NCBI GenBank assembly: GCA_937926515.1
Contig: CALAZZ010000131.1
Location: forward strand, 1 to 9,285
Reading direction: 5' to 3'
Length of the DNA stretch: 9,285 bases
DNA from: an uncultured Bacteroidales bacterium
GTDB taxonomy: Bacteria; Bacteroidota; Bacteroidia; Bacteroidales; F082
Under the pieces are notes generated by a model that saw nothing but the letters and a program-made list of their open reading frames with translations, made no database searches and was not told where the DNA came from. Made by a program: the position numbers and the translations under genes. Shown one piece after another: positions 5,963 through 9,285 of this stretch (within the stretch, counting starts at the first letter, position 1; each line of letters starts with the position of its first letter).

Positions 5963-6020
5963 CCGTCACCCTTTTATATTTACTTGGAATTCTCAACTTC
6001 AATCAAATAAAAACAAGATC

Positions 6021-7049
6021 ATGCATTATCGATTGGTTTTTTACATTTCTTGCTCCTTGCTGCTGCTCGCTTCTTGCAGTATTAGGCATAATACCGACAC
6101 CTATGAGGATACAAAATTTGATCGATTATCACAGCAATTAAGTGTGGAGATATACGATTCAATGGCATTTAAAATCATTGATCCAGATACCAGATTTGAA
6201 ATATTGGCCTCAGGATTCCACTGGAGCGAAGGTCCGCTCTGGGTTGACGAATTGCAGGCTCTGTTGTTTTCAGATGTGCCTGCCAATAAAATATACAAAT
6301 GGAGCAAGGAGGATAGCCTGAGTATTTATCTCGAATCGGCAGGGCATTCAGGAGTGGAAAATAAAGATTCCGGCTATGGCCCCAATGGATTGATCCTCGA
6401 CAGAGAAAACAAACTTGTACTTTGCCAGCATGGTGACAGGCGTATCGCAAGGATGGATGCTGATTTAATAAGCCCACAAGCGCTATTCACCTCCATTGCC
6501 GACAATTATGATGGGAAGCAATTTAACAGCCCCAACGACTTGATAATGGATCGTGCAGGCCAGATTTATTTTACTGATCCCCCCTATGGACAAGCCGAAA
6601 ATAAAACAGGAGAAATTGGGATAAATGGCGTGTTTAGAGTCAATTCCGATAATAAAGTCATATTACTTATTGATAGCTTGACCTGGCCAAACGGAATTGC
6701 ATTATCCCTGGATCAGCAAACCATATTTATCAATCAATCTGACCCGGAAAACCCGGTTTTGTACAGCTATGAGATCACCAAGGATGGATCGCTTGAAAAC
6801 GGGAGCGTTTTATTTGACTTTGACCAACTTGCAAAAAGTGCCGGTGGATTACCCGATGGACTAAAAATTCACAAAAGCGGTAACCTATTTGCCACAGGCC
6901 CCGGTGGTGTTCATATTATAAGCCCTGATGGAAAGCTTCTGGCCACACTTAATACCGGAAAAGCAACTGCTAATTGTGCTTTTGATACTGATCAAAGATA
7001 TTTGTACACCACAACCACCGACCTCTTAATGAGGGTGAAATTGAAATAA
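6021..7049 (+). CDS. SMP-30/gluconolactonase/LRE-family lipoprotein (putative sugar lactone hydrolase)
   Basis: I chose the ATG at 6021 because it starts a clear lipoprotein signal: a hydrophobic core ending LLLLASC, with Cys19 as lipidation site. Upstream in-frame ATGs lie inside the aldo/keto reductase gene. The 342-residue product has the six-bladed propeller signatures of the SMP-30 family: WSEGPLW (Glu70), SPNDLIMD (Asn172), WPNGIALS (Asn224) and GLPDGLKI (Asp279). Glu70, Asn224 and Asp279 correspond to the metal ligands of human SMP-30, and Asn172 to a substrate-contact residue. Family enzymes hydrolyse aldono-lactones with a divalent metal. As a lipoprotein it would act in the periplasm or at the outer membrane. 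The preceding reductase suggests linked sugar oxidation and reduction, but they would sit in different compartments. The TTTGACTTTGACC stretch at 6811-6823 is coding sequence, not an operator. Confidence 0.93.
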   Translation: MHYRLVFYISCSLLLLASCSIRHNTDTYEDTKFDRLSQQLSVEIYDSMAFKIIDPDTRFEILASGFHWSEGPLWVDELQALLFSDVPANKIYKWSKEDSLSIYLESAGHSGVENKDSGYGPNGLILDRENKLVLCQHGDRRIARMDADLISPQALFTSIADNYDGKQFNSPNDLIMDRAGQIYFTDPPYGQAENKTGEIGINGVFRVNSDNKVILLIDSLTWPNGIALSLDQQTIFINQSDPENPVLYSYEITKDGSLENGSVLFDFDQLAKSAGGLPDGLKIHKSGNLFATGPGGVHIISPDGKLLATLNTGKATANCAFDTDQRYLYTTTTDLLMRVKLK

Positions 7050-7082
7050 ATCAAAACCTGGGTTTATGCAATCGGAGGCTGT

Positions 7083-7112
7083 TTTGTGATCTTATCAAAA
7101 TATGTAATTTTG
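7083..7112 (+). promoter_or_regulatory. Candidate Bacteroidota-type promoter of the radical SAM gene
   Basis: TAATTTTG at 7105-7112 matches TAnnTTTG exactly. TTTG at 7083-7086, 18 bp upstream, fits the -33 element. It would leave a leader of roughly 75 nt before the ATG at 7196. Found by consensus matching only. Confidence 0.45.
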
Positions 7113-7195
7113 AATATTGAATCTCTTGAATCCTTAATCTGCTCAATCAAAACGAAGAAACAAGAGCAGCATAAGATAGAAAATGATAACTAAAG

Positions 7196-8134
7196 ATGTA
7201 TAAATACCTCTTTGGGCCGGTACCTTCGCGCAGATTGGGCATGTCGCTTGGCATTGATCTGATCCCAAAAAAAGTATGCACGTTGAACTGTGTGTATTGC
7301 GAGGTAGGTCGAACCACAAAACTCACCACCGAAAGGCTTGAGTATGTTAAATACGATAAGGTTGTGGCCGAGCTGAATCATTTTATGAAAAGCAGGCCAA
7401 AAATTGATTATATCACATTTTCCGGTTCAGGCGAACCTACTTTGAACATCAGAATCGGTGAGGTATTGTCATTTATTAAACATAATTATCCGGATGTAAA
7501 AACCGCAGTTTTGACCAATGGCACCCTCCTAAATGACAAAAAGCTAAGAAATGAATTGAAACAAGCCGATGTGATCCTACCCTCCCTGGACGCTGCCAGC
7601 CAGTCGGCTTTCGAAAGGATAAACCGGCCGCATCCTCAGCTCTCGGTGCAAAGCTACATTCAAGGCCTCACTGAGCTTAGAAAGGAGTACAAGGGCAAAA
7701 TATGGCTTGAAATTCTGTTTTTAAAAAATTTCAATGACTCCACGGAAGAATTAAGCTTGATGAGGGAGGCTATTGAAAAAATTCAACCCGACAGCATTCA
7801 ACTAAATACACTTGACCGGCCGGGCGTTGTAGAAGGCCTGATTCCATTGACAAGAAGTGAACTGGAGCATATTTCAGACTTTTTGAACTTCCCCAATGTG
7901 GAGATCATAGCCAGCCAGACAGAACGTACAAAGATGGAGTCATATCGGGGCGATGTTGAATCAGCCATACTCGAAACCATTTCACGAAGGCCATGTACAC
8001 TCTACGATCTGCAACAACTGCTGGGTATTCATGTGAACGAGATCAACAAATACCTTGGCACACTCCAGGCAGAGGGGAAAATTAAAACCAAAAGCCTCGA
8101 AAGGGGCGTCTTTTACCAATTGATGCACAGATAG
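7196..8134 (+). CDS. Radical SAM protein, COG0731 (wyosine-synthase-like) type, with C-terminal winged-helix-like domain
   Basis: The 312-residue protein opens with the family signature FGPVPSRRLGMSLGID and then the cluster motif C28-x3-C32-x2-C35 (CTLNCVYC), which would hold the [4Fe-4S] cluster that cleaves S-adenosylmethionine. A GSGEPTL motif at 74-80 is the SAM-binding GGE-like strand, and VLTNGTLL around 102-109 is also typical. Residues from about 245 to the end (AILETISRRPCTLYDLQQLL, then VNEINKYLGTLQAEGKI) look like a winged helix that could bind nucleic acid or protein. COG0731 is named after tRNA wyosine synthases, but bacterial members lack that pathway and their substrate is unsettled. 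A decayed methyltransferase start follows 15 bp later. The ATG at 7196 is placed directly before the conserved N-terminus. Confidence 0.92.
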   Translation: MYKYLFGPVPSRRLGMSLGIDLIPKKVCTLNCVYCEVGRTTKLTTERLEYVKYDKVVAELNHFMKSRPKIDYITFSGSGEPTLNIRIGEVLSFIKHNYPDVKTAVLTNGTLLNDKKLRNELKQADVILPSLDAASQSAFERINRPHPQLSVQSYIQGLTELRKEYKGKIWLEILFLKNFNDSTEELSLMREAIEKIQPDSIQLNTLDRPGVVEGLIPLTRSELEHISDFLNFPNVEIIASQTERTKMESYRGDVESAILETISRRPCTLYDLQQLLGIHVNEINKYLGTLQAEGKIKTKSLERGVFYQLMHR

Positions 8135-8149
8135 TGTTTTGATAAAGAA

Positions 8150-8260
8150 ATGGTCATGCTCAAAACTGCAGCCTTCGATCATCATGTGGATGTGTACAAT
8201 GCCTGGTTCGTTAAAAACCAATATGCGTTTCAGTAAGAAATTAAAGCAGTAAATCAATGG
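8150..8260 (+). pseudogene. Remnant of a class I SAM-dependent methyltransferase gene
   Basis: The ATG at 8150 opens a frame with AFDHHVDVYNAWFVKNQYAF, which has the typical pattern of the N-terminus of class I methyltransferases (FDxHxxxYDxWFxKN). It meets TAA at 8234-8236, but the same frame then continues EIKAVNQW, as expected for the next helix (usually SEI...). One base change (TCA or TTA to TAA) would explain the stop. The remaining gene, including the SAM-binding glycine motif, is absent. The metal-exporter gene starts at 8257, inside the last codons of the remnant. So both a nonsense change and a deletion removed this gene. It probably once belonged with the upstream radical SAM gene. 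Confidence 0.6.
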
Positions 8261-9285
8261 GAACACTCTTAAAAATACTGCTTCATGCTGCGATGATTAC
8301 TGGTTTTGTATTCATAATGATGGTGGTCATTGAATACATCCATGTAACAACAAAGGGCTTATGGCAATTTAAAATTGCGAAAAACAAATGGGGGCAATAT
8401 CTACTCGCCGGCATTTTAGGTGCCATTCCAGGCTGCCTGGGTGCTTTCACTATCGTGACGATGTTTTCGCACCGGATGGTATCTTTTGGTGCCCTGGTAA
8501 CAGCTATGATCGCTACGAGCGGCGATGAAGCTTTTGTGATGTTCAGTATGTTTCCGGCCCAAGCTGCTTTGATAACAGTCATAATTTTTATTGTAGGCAT
8601 GCTGGGTGGTTATTTGACCGATAAATTCTACAAACCAAAAAGTATCCTGGATCAGCTGGGCACACATAAATTTAGCTTGCATGAAACAGAACATTGCCAA
8701 TGTTTCGAAAAAGGACAAATATGGAAACACTTTACCCATCCCGGAATATATCGTTTAACTGTGGCCGTTCTAATCATAGTGATGATACTAGGTGTTTCAA
8801 CCGGTGCATTTGCGAATAAACTTGAAATTTGGATGAAAGTGTCCGTGCTGCTCGCATTTCTATTTTCCCTATTTATTGTACTTACTGTCCCGGATCATTT
8901 TCTTGATGGACACATATGGGAACATATTGTTAAACAGCACCTTCCCCGTATATTTGTTTGGGTCATGGGCACACTTATAATCATGCACTTCATCATGAAT
9001 TATTTCGATATCGAGGACTGGATCACCGGTAACCTATTGGTTGTTATGCTGGTGGCTGTGCTCGTTGGTTTTATTCCGGAATCGGGCCCCCACCTGGTCT
9101 TTGTAACACTTTTTGCCCAGGGCACAATACCCTTAAGCATTTTACTGGCAAGTTCCATTTCGCAGGATGGTCATGCCGGACTGCCGCTGCTAGCCGAATC
9201 GAGGAAAGCATTTGTCACAGTTAAAATCATCAATATTATCTTTGCACTTGTCATTGGAACCATGGGCTACCTCATAGGCTTTTGA
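8257..9285 (+). CDS. Putative 10-TM heavy-metal exporter (ArsP_2 type; often annotated as putative manganese transporter)
   Basis: This 342-residue integral membrane protein has about ten hydrophobic segments (roughly 8-28, 47-70, 76-97, 103-121, 164-186, 192-210, 230-247, 258-276, 280-300, 318-340). It has the pattern of the Pfam family ArsP_2. Two halves share a motif: GAIPGCLGAFTIVTMF with SGDEAF at 55-93, and GFIPESGPHLVFVTLF with SQDGHA at 271-307. This suggests an internal duplication that builds the transport path. The loop between them is rich in possible metal ligands: His137, His142, Glu143, His146, Cys147, Cys149, His158 and His161, then Asp213, His214, His219, His223 and His228. 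Efflux of a divalent metal or metalloid is likely; the ion is unknown. No riboswitch was recognised upstream. The gene is complete, with its stop at the window end. Confidence 0.88.
   Translation: MGTLLKILLHAAMITGFVFIMMVVIEYIHVTTKGLWQFKIAKNKWGQYLLAGILGAIPGCLGAFTIVTMFSHRMVSFGALVTAMIATSGDEAFVMFSMFPAQAALITVIIFIVGMLGGYLTDKFYKPKSILDQLGTHKFSLHETEHCQCFEKGQIWKHFTHPGIYRLTVAVLIIVMILGVSTGAFANKLEIWMKVSVLLAFLFSLFIVLTVPDHFLDGHIWEHIVKQHLPRIFVWVMGTLIIMHFIMNYFDIEDWITGNLLVVMLVAVLVGFIPESGPHLVFVTLFAQGTIPLSILLASSISQDGHAGLPLLAESRKAFVTVKIINIIFALVIGTMGYLIGF

Noticed and set aside
5823..6020. An upstream ATG giving the lactonase-like protein 66 extra residues
   Set aside because: The extension lies mostly within the aldo/keto reductase gene in another frame. 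The start at 6021 gives a canonical lipoprotein signal.
7056..7071. Possible terminator aaacctgggttt after the lactonase-like gene
   Set aside because: The loop would be only two bases and no T run follows.

Overview
The window looks like a chromosomal stretch from a member of the phylum Bacteroidota, probably a free-living or marine member of Bacteroidia or Cytophagia. Several things point that way. Gene starts have A/T-rich leaders without clear Shine-Dalgarno sequences. Two upstream regions carry TAnnTTTG -7 boxes of the Bacteroidota type. Lipoproteins are frequent, and the OmpA-like protein has the phylum's usual layout of a lectin-like front and an OmpA tail. All convincing genes are on the + strand. 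No rRNA, tRNA, CRISPR array or transposase gene was seen.

Layout: (1) Positions 1-211 hold a short open 3' tail from upstream and no complete gene. (2) 212-1267 encodes an exported choloylglycine-hydrolase-family (Ntn) amidase. An ATGA overlap at its stop couples it to a 27-residue membrane-protein beginning, which ends inside a repeat. (3) 1340-3483 is a cassette-like block: an 89-bp hairpin repeat, a class II Fic AMPylase preceded by six TTGACA/TGTCAA half-sites, a 379-bp non-coding stretch ending in a second copy of the repeat, and an unrecognised small lipoprotein. (4) 3738-4832 encodes an OmpA-family peptidoglycan-binding protein, followed by a 30-codon remnant of a secreted protein. (5) 4964-7049 encodes an aldo/keto reductase followed closely by an SMP-30/gluconolactonase-like lipoprotein. 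(6) 7196-9285 encodes a radical SAM protein of the COG0731 type, a decayed methyltransferase start, and a 10-TM putative metal exporter (ArsP_2 type).

The most interesting part is 1264-3054. A nearly identical 89-bp module, able to fold into one long hairpin, lies on both sides of the Fic gene in the same orientation as the genes, with repeat starts exactly 1584 bp apart. The first copy cuts off a translationally coupled membrane ORF. This suggests that modular, cassette-like material entered an existing operon. The Fic gene carries its own candidate operator array, which overlaps both its promoter and its start codon. With the DNA-binding-like C-terminal domain of the Fic protein, this suggests a self-regulated unit.

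Several gene fragments (1264-1347, 4845-4937, 8150-8260, possibly 2-91) show that this region has undergone repeated deletion and decay. All functional assignments come from motif recognition by eye; no database search was run.
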